A DNA stretch of 64,000 bases from Bacteroidota bacterium (GTDB lineage Bacteria > Bacteroidota > Bacteroidia > Chitinophagales > Chitinophagaceae). A program made the translations under genes and the position numbers. The notes under the pieces are model-generated. The model worked only from the letters and a program-made list of their open reading frames with translations, searched no databases and was not told the origin of the DNA. How positions within the stretch are numbered: the first letter of the stretch is position 1; every line of letters starts with the position of its first letter. The stretch is from contig JAUZOE010000018.1 of the NCBI GenBank assembly GCA_030706605.1, positions 1 through 64,000 of the forward strand. Direction: 5' to 3'. Of the stretch, positions 9,230-18,131 are shown one piece after another.

Positions 9230-10075
9230 ATGAACTCAAGGCGCCATTTTCTTAAATCCTCCGGGGCAATTGCTATTGGCTCAATATTATTGCCCCAACT
9301 CGCAAAATCTGCTAATCGCAAAACGATAAAAGATATAGGCCTGCAGCTATATACAGTTCGGGATGAAATGATGGTAGATAGTATTGGAACTTTAAAAAAA
9401 ATAGCCAGCCTTGGCTACAAGGAAATTGAGTCTGCAACAAGTGCTAAGGGATATTATTATGGACTTAAGCCTGCCGAGATGAAACAAATTTGTGCAGATC
9501 ATGGAATGACATTACGAAGCGGGCATGTTCGTTATGATGATAAGTGGCAGCAAACAATTGATGAAGCCGCAGAATCAGGCCAGGAATATCTTATTGTACC
9601 CACTATGCCAACCCGGGGCCAGACAGTTGATAATTACAAACGTGCTGCCGAAATTTTTAATAAAGCCGGCGAAGCCTGTAATAAATCAAATATTATTTTA
9701 GCCTATCATAATCATGATGCTGAATTTGAAAAGGACAATGGTAAAGTTTTATATGATGTATTGTTAGAAAATGCTAATCCCGAATTCGTTAAAATGGAAA
9801 TGGATCTTGGATGGGTAATCATGGCTGGTTTTGATCCCTTAGATTATTTTGCAAAATACCCCGGTCGCTTTCCACTCTGGCATCTTAAAGATATGAACAT
9901 GAAAGAAAGGCATAGCACAGAATTTGGAAAGGGCGCCCTGGATGTAAAGAAGATGATGCAGCATTCTAAACAATCCGGAATGAAATATTTTTTTGTAGAA
10001 CAGGAAGAGTATACCGGCACTGCCGATGAATGCCTTGAATACAATATAAAGTATCTCAATAATCTTAAATACTAA
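9230..10075 (+). CDS. Tat-exported sugar phosphate isomerase/epimerase-like TIM-barrel protein
   Basis: A 281-residue protein with a twin-arginine signal (SRRHFLKSSGAIAIGS) followed by an AP-endonuclease-2/xylose-isomerase-like TIM barrel (IGLQLYTVRDEM, SLGYKEIE, LAYHNHDAEF, FVKMEMDLGW, LWHLKDMN, MKYFFVEQEEYTG). The conserved His, Glu and Asp residues suggest a divalent-metal site. Such proteins are annotated as sugar isomerases/epimerases, but periplasmic substrates are mostly unknown. A paralogue with the same layout lies at 32033-32923. Monocistronic. Confidence 0.88.
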   Translation: MNSRRHFLKSSGAIAIGSILLPQLAKSANRKTIKDIGLQLYTVRDEMMVDSIGTLKKIASLGYKEIESATSAKGYYYGLKPAEMKQICADHGMTLRSGHVRYDDKWQQTIDEAAESGQEYLIVPTMPTRGQTVDNYKRAAEIFNKAGEACNKSNIILAYHNHDAEFEKDNGKVLYDVLLENANPEFVKMEMDLGWVIMAGFDPLDYFAKYPGRFPLWHLKDMNMKERHSTEFGKGALDVKKMMQHSKQSGMKYFFVEQEEYTGTADECLEYNIKYLNNLKY

Positions 10076-10216
10076 TATTACAATATATCTCCCCTACCCA
10101 CGGCTCATTTATTTAGTGTGGTTTTTATATTTCGTTGACTTATCCTGTTAGTAATTGTAAAATTAAAAGATGATAAGTTTACTAATGTTATCCACGCTAT
10201 AGAGGACACTTTATTT

Positions 10217-11194
10217 TTAATTAAACTTATATATTAATCCTGGTTCAAAATGACCGTAATAATAATTCAGGTTAAAAGTGACGGTATTCTTTTTTAGTTT
10301 GGCGTCTTTCAATTTCGAATATCGGTGGTAGTTATTAACAACTTCTCTGCCTGTTAAAATTCCTAATGCGGCACCTACCAGCACATCAGTTGCCCAGTGT
10401 TTATTTTCTGATATTCTGCTCAGCCCTATCATGGTTGCAGCGCTGTAGGCAATTATGGGCACAATGGGTTTGTCCCTGTATTCCATTGCAAAAACGGTAG
10501 CTGCGGCAAATGAAACCGTTGTGTGCCCGGAGGGGAAAGAACTATTAATTTTTTTAACGACGGAGGTGTTTGCTGTTTTTGAAAAAGGCCCTAAAAATTT
10601 AGGTTCCGCCTCAGTTCCTGCCGTATAATATGAAGGCCTGGTACGGCCCGATAGAAATTCAGTAACACCTCCTACTGCCGCCCCTGCTATATAAGCTTGT
10701 GTGGCAAGTAAAGTAGCTGTCTGCATTTTTTTATTGTTAAATATAAAACCATAGGCGCCAAAAGCGGCAAGCGTATAGCCTTCATAGGCGCCACCGAAGT
10801 CAGTAATGTACTTACTGACATTTACCAAACCAGGATGATTACCCCGAAGCTTTAGAGCTCCCTTTTGTATGGGCTCATCTGCAAATGACAAAGCACCTGT
10901 TACCAAAGCAAACTTCCCCAGGTTACCCCAATCTTTTCCTGTCGTGTGAAATGGTTTAGTAAAAGATTGCTTGATATCGCTACCTAATAAAATAAAATAG
11001 CTTTTAAAATTTATCTGTGTATTGTAATTATAAGCTTTCGGAGCAATATTATTTGTCTGCCCGCCTGCGCTATCAGTCTTAAAACTTAAACTGTCCAGTT
11101 TACTAATAAGTGAATCGGATTGTTGAGATAGAGTGACAGAAGGAAGTGATGCAATAAAAAAAAATAATAACCGAAATTTGAATTTCATTATCAC
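10217..11194 (-). CDS. PAP2-family phosphatase
   Basis: A 325-residue protein with a signal peptide and a C-terminal type 2 phosphatidic acid phosphatase domain. The three PAP2 signatures are visible: SGRTRPSYYTAG (C1), SFPSGHTTVSFA (C2) and SRISENKHWATD (C3, with the catalytic His). It likely dephosphorylates lipid phosphates or undecaprenyl pyrophosphate at the membrane. Start could be Met1 or Met3 (11188). The C-terminus ends in a beta-like stretch (YYYGHFEPGLIYKFN), so an outer-membrane location is possible. Confidence 0.88.
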   Translation of the reverse strand: MIMKFKFRLLFFFIASLPSVTLSQQSDSLISKLDSLSFKTDSAGGQTNNIAPKAYNYNTQINFKSYFILLGSDIKQSFTKPFHTTGKDWGNLGKFALVTGALSFADEPIQKGALKLRGNHPGLVNVSKYITDFGGAYEGYTLAAFGAYGFIFNNKKMQTATLLATQAYIAGAAVGGVTEFLSGRTRPSYYTAGTEAEPKFLGPFSKTANTSVVKKINSSFPSGHTTVSFAAATVFAMEYRDKPIVPIIAYSAATMIGLSRISENKHWATDVLVGAALGILTGREVVNNYHRYSKLKDAKLKKNTVTFNLNYYYGHFEPGLIYKFN

Positions 11195-11467
11195 CGGGTG
11201 CTTAAATTACTATTAGTTCTTTATGCAAGTAGATGCACAAATTAACAGTATGGTTTGCTTAAAGTAAAAATTAATTATAAAATTTAAAGACGTTTTGAAG
11301 TATAAAACCTGCGTACTTACCTATCTCAAAAATTTACAGTGATGTAATGTAACCCTCTTTTCGTGCAAGCATATAAAAAGTTTTGCTAACGTCTCGCCTG
11401 GGCCATATTATAAAAAACCCGGTATGAAAAGGATGTGTGCGGGGGATATTAGTTATAAGTCACGAAA

Positions 11468-11810
11468 TAAACTTCATTTAAAGATTGATAAGTTTTCTCC
11501 CTTTTCTGGATATTTAAATGGAGACAACAGATTATCATAGATATACAAATATCACAATTACTTTTGAAAGGTCTTCATCGAAAACTTTGGAAAGAAAATT
11601 TAATTTGTAACGATGTACAACTTGTCCCCACACGAAAATAAACTTACCTATCTCTGAAAAGACGCTGTGGCATTGCTTGCTCCTACCGGGTCTCTGCTCA
11701 AAGACTTGCCGCAAAGCAGGATACGGACTATCATCGAAAGAGTAATAAAAATGTTTTTCTTCGGTTGTAAGGTATATATTTGATACGCCCGTATTAGCCT
11801 GAAGAATCAA
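11468..11810 (-). pseudogene. Internally deleted remnant of a sterol-desaturase locus
   Basis: Two pieces of the intact locus are found here in the same order and strand. Bases 11468-11527 resemble the 3' flank at 26103-26162. Bases 11541-11681 resemble 27044-27185 within the gene. About 880 bases between them, including the whole catalytic part, are missing. The open frame 11535-11810 encodes KFIFVWGQVVHRYKLNFLSK, against KFIFVWKHVVHRYKSNFLSK in the intact protein. The N-terminal 45 codons of this frame do not match the intact gene. It is not functional; a diverged duplication followed by deletion is the simplest explanation. Confidence 0.8.
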
Positions 11811-11911
11811 AATTTTCCTGTTGGATATTCGCAGTTTTTTTACTGCAAAATTTTATCACGATGAAACGAATAGTTTTAGAATACTGAAACATTATTCGGG
11901 AAATCAGGTTT

Positions 11912-11929
11912 GATTTCGTCATAGAAATC
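11912..11929. promoter_or_regulatory. Short dyad upstream of the XRE-cupin regulator
   Basis: Perfect 6-base dyad GATTTC-N6-GAAATC, 55 bases before the regulator's ATG. The place fits an autoregulatory operator for a dimeric XRE protein, but six-base dyads are common by chance. Confidence 0.2.
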
Positions 11930-11983
11930 GAAAGAAGTAAATTGAAAATCAATGCAGGTACATTAATTTTACCAAAAAAATCT

Positions 11984-12574
11984 ATGCAGGACGATTTATT
12001 GATACAGGTATCCAGTGCTATCAGGGAGCTACGCAAACAAAAAAATATTACTATACAGGAACTGGCTGACAAAGCCAATGTGAGTAAAGGATTGATTTCG
12101 CAGGTTGAAAATAACCGCACCGTGCCATCGCTACCAGTATTTATGAATATAGTGAAATCACTTGGCATGGACCTGACTGATTTTTTTAAAGATATCCCTA
12201 CTGGTAATAATGGCCAAAAGGTTATTATAAAACGTGCTCAAGACTATCAGCATTTTGAAAAAGAACACGCAAAAGGATTTAATTACAAGCGGATTCTTAC
12301 CTGCACCGTTAATGACCATCCGGTTGATATTGTTTTGCTGGAATTAAAAAAAGGCGCTAAACGAAATAAGTCTGTAAAAACGGATGCTTTCGAATATAAA
12401 TACATCATTCGTGGAAAAATCGAACATCTTATAGATAATGAGACATACATTTTAGAAGAAGGCGATTCTATTTTCTTTGATGGGCGAATGGGACATAACC
12501 CATCCAATGTTGGAGAAGATGATGCGCTTCTTTTAGTGGTTTATTTTTTTAATACCAACGACCGAAAAGTATAA
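11984..12574 (+). CDS. XRE-family transcriptional regulator with C-terminal cupin sensor
   Basis: A 196-residue cytoplasmic regulator. Residues about 8-62 form a Cro/C1-type helix-turn-helix (TIQELADKANVSKGLISQVE). Residues about 110-190 form a cupin (EYKYIIRGKIEHLI, LEEGDSIFFDG, HNPSNVGEDD), likely the ligand-sensing part. The ATG at 11984 is preferred to the TTG at 11942 because the HTH then starts at the family's normal distance. Similar HTH-cupin proteins control local catabolic genes. Its position just upstream of, and co-directional with, the SusCD-phosphonate genes makes it their probable regulator (inference). Confidence 0.88.
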   Translation: MQDDLLIQVSSAIRELRKQKNITIQELADKANVSKGLISQVENNRTVPSLPVFMNIVKSLGMDLTDFFKDIPTGNNGQKVIIKRAQDYQHFEKEHAKGFNYKRILTCTVNDHPVDIVLLELKKGAKRNKSVKTDAFEYKYIIRGKIEHLIDNETYILEEGDSIFFDGRMGHNPSNVGEDDALLLVVYFFNTNDRKV

Positions 12575-12751
12575 TTTCCAATTCTTGCCTCCCTCGATTT
12601 CCTTTCTATAGAAATACTCATTGTTTACAAATGCTAAAGTATTTCAAGTTGCAAAAAAAGCAACCGAAGTCAATACGATCCCTCGTTAGCACTGAATTCA
12701 TGGACTTCTAGTATCAAATTCTACGCAATCGTTTGTGTAAAATTATTGTTA

Positions 12752-12786
12752 TTTGTGAAATAATTAAGAAATTTATTTTAAGTTTG
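12752..12786 (+). promoter_or_regulatory. Bacteroidota-type promoter for the susC-like gene
   Basis: TTTG at 12752-12755 and TAAGTTTG at 12779-12786 match the Bacteroidota -33 TTTG and -7 TAnnTTTG boxes, with 23 bases between. Transcription would begin about 60 bases before the SusC start at 12856. Based on pattern only. Confidence 0.45.
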
Positions 12787-12855
12787 CTTTAACATTAATT
12801 TAGTCTACCTAAACAACATTCATTATTAACTCTCATACCTAAAACTTAACTATTT

Positions 12856-15800
12856 ATGAAGTCTACTATTCATTATGTGCCCTCCGCCATCCTGACTTTT
12901 CTGTTTGTAGTATTTGGGGTATTTTCCGCTTTGGCCCAATCTAATACAATCCAGGGAAAGGTTATTGATGCAAGTACTAAGTCTCCCCTGGCCGGAGTAA
13001 GTATTACTATAAAAAATTCCAATGTTGGAACAACTACTGATGCAAATGGAAATTTTTCTTTGAATGTCCCAAACAACAGTAGAATCGTTGCAACTTTTGT
13101 AGGTTATGATCCTGTTGAAATTAATTCTTCTCAAAGAAATATTACTATTCAACTTACTTCTTCTACACAACAACTGAATGAAGTGGTAGTAACGGCAACA
13201 GGTATTAAAAAAGAAGCCAAACGGTTAGGATATGCTATTCAGACAATCGACGCCGCCGGCTTAACAAAAGCCAGGGAAGCAAATCCAATGAACTCATTAA
13301 AGGGTAACGCTGCAGGTCTTGAGATTAATATCAATTCTGAAATAGGACACTCCCCTGATGTAATTATCCGTGGGGAAAACGGCTCTAACGATCGTCCCAT
13401 ATTTGTTGTAGATGGTGTGCCGATTAGCTCTGATACTTACAATATAAATCCTGATGACATAGAAACGTTCACAGTTCTGAAGGGACCTAATGCAGCGGCA
13501 TTATACGGATTCCAGGGAAAGAACGGTGCAATAATCATTACTACTAAAAAAGGCAGCAGGGATAAAAGGGGTTGGCAGGTAACCTTTAACTCGAGCACAC
13601 AAATTAATAAGGGGTTTATTGCTTTACCCAAATACAATGACCTATACGGACCGGGTGATAATGGTAAATACGCTTTCGGAGGCGGTGGTTCCAGCTCTGC
13701 GTCTTATTTTGGGAACGGGGCAGTTGGGGTTGGTATTAATGACTACGATTATGATGTATGGGGACCCCAATTTAGGGGACAATTATTGCCTCAATATGAT
13801 GGCGTTTATGATCCAACGCAAACTTACACAACAACCTTTGCCGATGGAAGTACTTACCAGGGCCACGTAGCACCTACGCCCTGGACAGCCAGGGGCAAGG
13901 ATAACCTGAAAAAATTTATCCAGGCAGGTCTTATTCAGTCTAACAGTGTTTCTGTTGGTTCGTCAACTGAAAAAACTGATTTCCGACTTTCTGTAGGAAA
14001 TACCTATCAAAAAGGAATTGTTCCAAACACCCGATTAAATAATGGAAACGTTACTATAAGCCTTGGTGAAAGGTTTACTAAAAAATTATCATTAACCTCT
14101 TACTTTAACTACAGCAGGCAATCTACACCTAATGTTCCTGATGTCAATTATGGTCCTAACAGTATTATCTACAACATGATTCTTTGGGGCGGAGCAGACT
14201 GGAATGTAGATGATCCTAATATACGCAATTACTGGCAACCGGGAAAGGTAGGCCTTCAACAAAATTATGAAGAGTATTACAGGTATAACAATCCATGGTT
14301 TATGTCGTATGAATGGTTAAGAGGCCATTACCAAAATAACGAATATGGCTACTTGTCCCTGAATTATAAGTTGAATGATAATATTGATTTTCAGTTCAGG
14401 CCCAGCATGACCGCATATGACATGTTCAATTCAGAAAAAATGCCTTATTCTGCAGACGTTTATGGCAGAGAACTTCACCAGGGTGATTACAGGGAAGATC
14501 GCAGAGCACTCTTTGAATCTAACATAGACGCACAAGTGAGGTATCATAAAGAAAACATCCTGGGATTTTTAGATGTGCAGGCTTTAGGTGGCGCAACTTC
14601 CAGAAATTTAAGTTTTAATTCTGATTTCACTTCTACTAATTATTTGAATACTCCGGGGATCTATTCTTTTTCTAATTCATTAGGCGCTTTAACAGGAACT
14701 AGCTTTCACTCAAGCATGTTGGTATTAAGCGCTTATTATTCTGTGGATCTTGGTTATAAATCTTATATCACCGCAAACGTAACAGGTCGCGTTGATAAAT
14801 CATCGGCCTTGCCCACGAACACAAATAGTTATTACTACCCATCATTCAACCTGGCAACGGTGGTTTCAGAATATGTACACTTACCAAAAGTAATATCATT
14901 TCTGAAACTAAGAGGGTCTTATGCTCAGAGCAAAGATGGCGGCACCTCTCCTCTCTTTTCTCCAAGCGTACAGGGTACTCCTTCAAGTCGCTATGGCTAT
15001 ACATGGAATTCCCCTTATGGTGGACCTGCTTACCAGTTTTCTCAAACCTATTCTTTGACCCCAACATATAATGGTTCAAACAGTGCAAGATACAGTGACC
15101 AAACCGTTAGTCCTACTATCTATACTGCTGACAGAAAAGCTACTGAATTCGGGGCAGATATCCGTTTCTTTAATAATAAATTGGCACTTGACGTAACCCA
15201 CTACCATTACAAAAATACAGGTATAGTGAACCAGGGAACTTCGGCCGCCTCAGGATACTCTTCATACCTTACTAACGGTAACGTATATACTAATGATGGA
15301 TGGGAAGCTGTATTAAGTGCACGCGCTATTTCCCATCCTGATGGATTTAGCTGGAATGTTACTGCTAATTTTTCTACATATGTCAGAAAATGGGTGAATA
15401 ATGCTAACCCCAATAAATATGAATTTAATGGCAAGAGAGTTGATCTTGTATACGGGAATGCTTTTGTAAGAACTCCCGATGGAAAGATGGTTATTGATGC
15501 TGCCTCAGGTGTATATACACGTTTTTCCGACTTAGGCGTTTCGGCACAAAAAGTTTTTGGACATGCCGATCCCAACTGGCAATGGGGACTTATTAATATG
15601 ATAAGCTATAAAAAGTTTTCCCTGCATTTTCAGTTTGACGGACTAGTTGGTGGCGTAATGGAAGATTATGTAAGAAAGAAAACACTGCAGGGAGGTCGCC
15701 ATATCGAATCGGCAACCGGCGCTTTTGGTGCTGCAAGGCCAAGTGACGAAGCTAATGTTGCTGCATATACAGGAAATGGAGTTAATTTAACAGGCGCTCC

Positions 15801-16170
15801 TATCATTCTTGACCCTATTACGGGGGTGATTACCAATTTTAAAGACCTGACTGAAACTCAGAATACCACTAAGAGCCAGGTTCAACCCTTTGTTACAAGA
15901 ATGTCATCTGTTCCTGATTTAGATGTAATTAAAAAGACCTATGCTAAATTAAGAGAAGTCACATTTACGTATAACCTTCCCGAAGGATTGTTTGGTGCCA
16001 GATCTTTCATCCGTGATGCGAGCGTATCAGTGGTTGGAAGAAACTTGTTGTACTTCTTCCCGAATCGCTATAAAGACCTGGACGTAGATCAATACACCCA
16101 GGACGGTGGCTCCGGATTACAGACACCTACAACCCGTAATTATGGTTTTAACATCAATCTTACTTTCTAA
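12856..16170 (+). CDS. SusC/RagA-type TonB-linked outer membrane transporter
   Basis: A 1104-residue SusC-family outer-membrane transporter. A signal peptide ends near FSALAQ. A CarboxypepD_reg-like domain lies at about residues 32-110. The plug, about 115-235, carries the SusC signature TVLKGPNAAALYGFQGKNGA. A long beta-barrel ends in Phe (NINLTF). SusC proteins import bulky ligands captured by a SusD lid lipoprotein, powered by TonB. The partner SusD gene follows 19 bases later. Downstream genes are phosphonate-catabolic rather than glycoside hydrolases, so the ligand is probably an aminophosphonate-bearing molecule (inference). Confidence 0.95.
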   Translation: MKSTIHYVPSAILTFLFVVFGVFSALAQSNTIQGKVIDASTKSPLAGVSITIKNSNVGTTTDANGNFSLNVPNNSRIVATFVGYDPVEINSSQRNITIQLTSSTQQLNEVVVTATGIKKEAKRLGYAIQTIDAAGLTKAREANPMNSLKGNAAGLEININSEIGHSPDVIIRGENGSNDRPIFVVDGVPISSDTYNINPDDIETFTVLKGPNAAALYGFQGKNGAIIITTKKGSRDKRGWQVTFNSSTQINKGFIALPKYNDLYGPGDNGKYAFGGGGSSSASYFGNGAVGVGINDYDYDVWGPQFRGQLLPQYDGVYDPTQTYTTTFADGSTYQGHVAPTPWTARGKDNLKKFIQAGLIQSNSVSVGSSTEKTDFRLSVGNTYQKGIVPNTRLNNGNVTISLGERFTKKLSLTSYFNYSRQSTPNVPDVNYGPNSIIYNMILWGGADWNVDDPNIRNYWQPGKVGLQQNYEEYYRYNNPWFMSYEWLRGHYQNNEYGYLSLNYKLNDNIDFQFRPSMTAYDMFNSEKMPYSADVYGRELHQGDYREDRRALFESNIDAQVRYHKENILGFLDVQALGGATSRNLSFNSDFTSTNYLNTPGIYSFSNSLGALTGTSFHSSMLVLSAYYSVDLGYKSYITANVTGRVDKSSALPTNTNSYYYPSFNLATVVSEYVHLPKVISFLKLRGSYAQSKDGGTSPLFSPSVQGTPSSRYGYTWNSPYGGPAYQFSQTYSLTPTYNGSNSARYSDQTVSPTIYTADRKATEFGADIRFFNNKLALDVTHYHYKNTGIVNQGTSAASGYSSYLTNGNVYTNDGWEAVLSARAISHPDGFSWNVTANFSTYVRKWVNNANPNKYEFNGKRVDLVYGNAFVRTPDGKMVIDAASGVYTRFSDLGVSAQKVFGHADPNWQWGLINMISYKKFSLHFQFDGLVGGVMEDYVRKKTLQGGRHIESATGAFGAARPSDEANVAAYTGNGVNLTGAPIILDPITGVITNFKDLTETQNTTKSQVQPFVTRMSSVPDLDVIKKTYAKLREVTFTYNLPEGLFGARSFIRDASVSVVGRNLLYFFPNRYKDLDVDQYTQDGGSGLQTPTTRNYGFNINLTF

Positions 16171-16189
16171 TCCTTTTAAGAAATAAATT

Positions 16190-17809
16190 ATGAAACAGTT
16201 TAAAAATATATTCTTCATCTTTTTAGGTGCCTCAATAATGATTTCCTGTAATAAAAAGATTGTGGAAAAGCAGGCTGATCCGAACAACCCTACAAGTGTT
16301 CCTCCCAATTTAATTTTAGAGACTATATTAACCGATATTGCCGGCACGGGAAGTGCGGGTAATTTGGGAGGTATTAACTCATGGGATAATGTGAGTACCT
16401 GGAACCAATACCATTGTCAGAATTATGATTATTACGGAAATAATATCTATTCCTGGGCTGGTGGTTCATTTGACCCATACCTGGTATTAAAAAATGTAGT
16501 TCAGATGGAAAAAGAAGCTACTACAAGAGGCGCAGACGCAGTAAACTCATTTGAAGCAGTAGGAAGATTTATCCGGGCTTACTATTATTATAACCTTACT
16601 TCCTTGTTTGGTGATGTACCTTTAGACGAAGCGCTTAAAGCCCCGGTCATCTCATCACCGTCCTACACTCCGCAGGAACAGGTGTTTAAATATGTGTTGA
16701 ATGAATTAGATACTGCTAATACGGAATTGAGGACATTAATTCAAAATAACGATAACGCATTATCATCTGCGCGGGATATATATTACGGGGGTGACCTTAC
16801 CAAATGGCAAAAACTGGTAAATTCATTTAAACTTAGGGTACTAATTAGTTTAAGTAACAAATCTTCAGATGCCGTACTTAATGTTCCTGCGCAGTTTTCA
16901 GCTATAATAGGCAATCCGGCCCAATATCCCATATTTGCTAGCAAGAATGATGATCTTGCATATGTTTACAATCCAGGGGACGCAAACACTTTCAGTACTT
17001 ATCCATTCAATCCAAGTAATTTTGGATCTATCGCCGCTCGTTTTAATATGGCGGCAACTTATGTTAGCGCATTGACAACTATAAGCGATCCCAGGGTATT
17101 CGCAACTTGTGAACCTGCTGGTGCCCTTTGGGGAAGTAATCCTAATCCATGTCAATTTAATTATTTCGTTGGAGCAAGCACCGGTGAGCCTGTTCAAAGT
17201 ATGTATGGCAATGCCGCCTCAGGATTATATTCATTTATTAACAGGAACAGGTATTATTCCAACTTTACCGGTGAGCCGGATGTTTTGGTAGGGTACAAAG
17301 AAATGCTTTTTAATATTGCTGAGGGTATTGAACGCGGCTGGGCTACAGGTAATGCAGAAACATTTTATAAATCTGGCATAACTGAATCAATGGCATTCTA
17401 TGGTATTGATGTTAGTCAAACCAATTTTACTGCTTACTTTCTTCCTCCGGGCGCTAATTCAGTCAGCCAGGTTGCACCCTATCCATATAGTTTTAATTTT
17501 TCAAATTATTACTCACAACCAGCAGTGCAACTCTCTTCAACTCCAGCTACGGCTATTAACCAGATAGTGATGCAGAAATACCTGGCCATGTTTGAAAATT
17601 CGGGTTATGAAGCCTATTATAACTGGCGCAGAACCGGGGTACCTGCTTTTCAAGGTGGAGCCGGCGTAGGCAACAATGGAGTAATTCCCTTGAGATGGGC
17701 ATATCCTGTTACGGAACAGAGCCAAAATGAAAAGAATTGGAGTGCTGCGGTCTCCGCCCAACAATTTTCTGCAGATGACCTTAATCAAAAGATGTGGCTT
17801 TTAAAATAA
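16190..17809 (+). CDS. SusD/RagB-family nutrient-binding outer membrane lipoprotein
   Basis: A 539-residue surface lipoprotein, with a lipoprotein signal and Cys20 (SIMISCNKK). Family phrases are DPNNPTSVPPNLILE near residue 30, FEAVGRFIRAYYYYNLTSLFGDVP around residues 120-145 (helical TPR-like core) and ENSGYEAYYNWRRTGVP near the C-terminus. It looks closest to the SusD-like_2 branch. It would form the ligand-capturing lid on the SusC channel encoded just upstream. A 322-base spacer with a strong hairpin separates it from phnA. Confidence 0.93.
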   Translation: MKQFKNIFFIFLGASIMISCNKKIVEKQADPNNPTSVPPNLILETILTDIAGTGSAGNLGGINSWDNVSTWNQYHCQNYDYYGNNIYSWAGGSFDPYLVLKNVVQMEKEATTRGADAVNSFEAVGRFIRAYYYYNLTSLFGDVPLDEALKAPVISSPSYTPQEQVFKYVLNELDTANTELRTLIQNNDNALSSARDIYYGGDLTKWQKLVNSFKLRVLISLSNKSSDAVLNVPAQFSAIIGNPAQYPIFASKNDDLAYVYNPGDANTFSTYPFNPSNFGSIAARFNMAATYVSALTTISDPRVFATCEPAGALWGSNPNPCQFNYFVGASTGEPVQSMYGNAASGLYSFINRNRYYSNFTGEPDVLVGYKEMLFNIAEGIERGWATGNAETFYKSGITESMAFYGIDVSQTNFTAYFLPPGANSVSQVAPYPYSFNFSNYYSQPAVQLSSTPATAINQIVMQKYLAMFENSGYEAYYNWRRTGVPAFQGGAGVGNNGVIPLRWAYPVTEQSQNEKNWSAAVSAQQFSADDLNQKMWLLK

Positions 17810-17851
17810 TTTATCACCTGATCCAGGTTTTTTAGGAGTAATTAAAAAAGA

Positions 17852-18030
17852 GGTTGGGATGAAAGGGTAAAAGAAGAACAGGTTCCTTTATCCAACCTTG
17901 AAAAATACAGGAATATCATGATAAACCATTTAGTCAAGAATTAAAAATAGAAGATGATTTCTTAAATATTGCTGGCAAAACATGGAATAATCAGCTAATC
18001 AAACAGGCTTTATTTCATGTTTATAAATAA
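17852..18030 (+). pseudogene. Possible frameshifted gene remnant
   Basis: Two overlapping stop-free frames in the spacer after the susD-like gene read like protein. One frame contains WDERVKEEQVPLSNLEKY (17855-17908). The next contains KIEDDFLNIAGKTWNNQLIK and runs to the TAA at 18028-18030. A single frameshift near 17905 would join them. No start codon or family is recognised. This may be the tail of a lost gene of the locus, or chance. Confidence 0.25.
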
Positions 18031-18065
18031 TCAAACAATAGTAACTGTATTGTTTGATTATTTAT
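18023..18065 (+). terminator. Strong AT-rich hairpin between susD-like gene and phnA
   Basis: Perfect 18-base inverted repeat (18023-18040 with 18048-18065) and a 7-base loop (gtaactg), followed by a run of seven T at 18071-18077. It looks like an intrinsic terminator or attenuator placed 66 bases before the phnA start. It could make catabolic-gene expression lower than, or separate from, susCD expression. Confidence 0.65.
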
Positions 18066-18131
18066 CAGCAATTTTTTTAACTTTTCCCGAAAGGTAATCT
18101 TCCAAACTTTCCTTAACCCATAAGAAATAAA

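Larger units (their letters stand above)
11195..11983. other. Intergenic region carrying gene debris
   Basis: About 790 bases between the PAP2 gene and the XRE-cupin gene. The middle (11468-11681) is a decayed copy of parts of the sterol-desaturase locus. The rest has no recognisable gene; the right end should hold the promoter of the regulator. Confidence 0.6.

Noticed and set aside
17852-18030. Reading of this spacer as one continuous gene
   Set aside because: The two frames are separated by stops and no start codon fits; only a remnant can be claimed.
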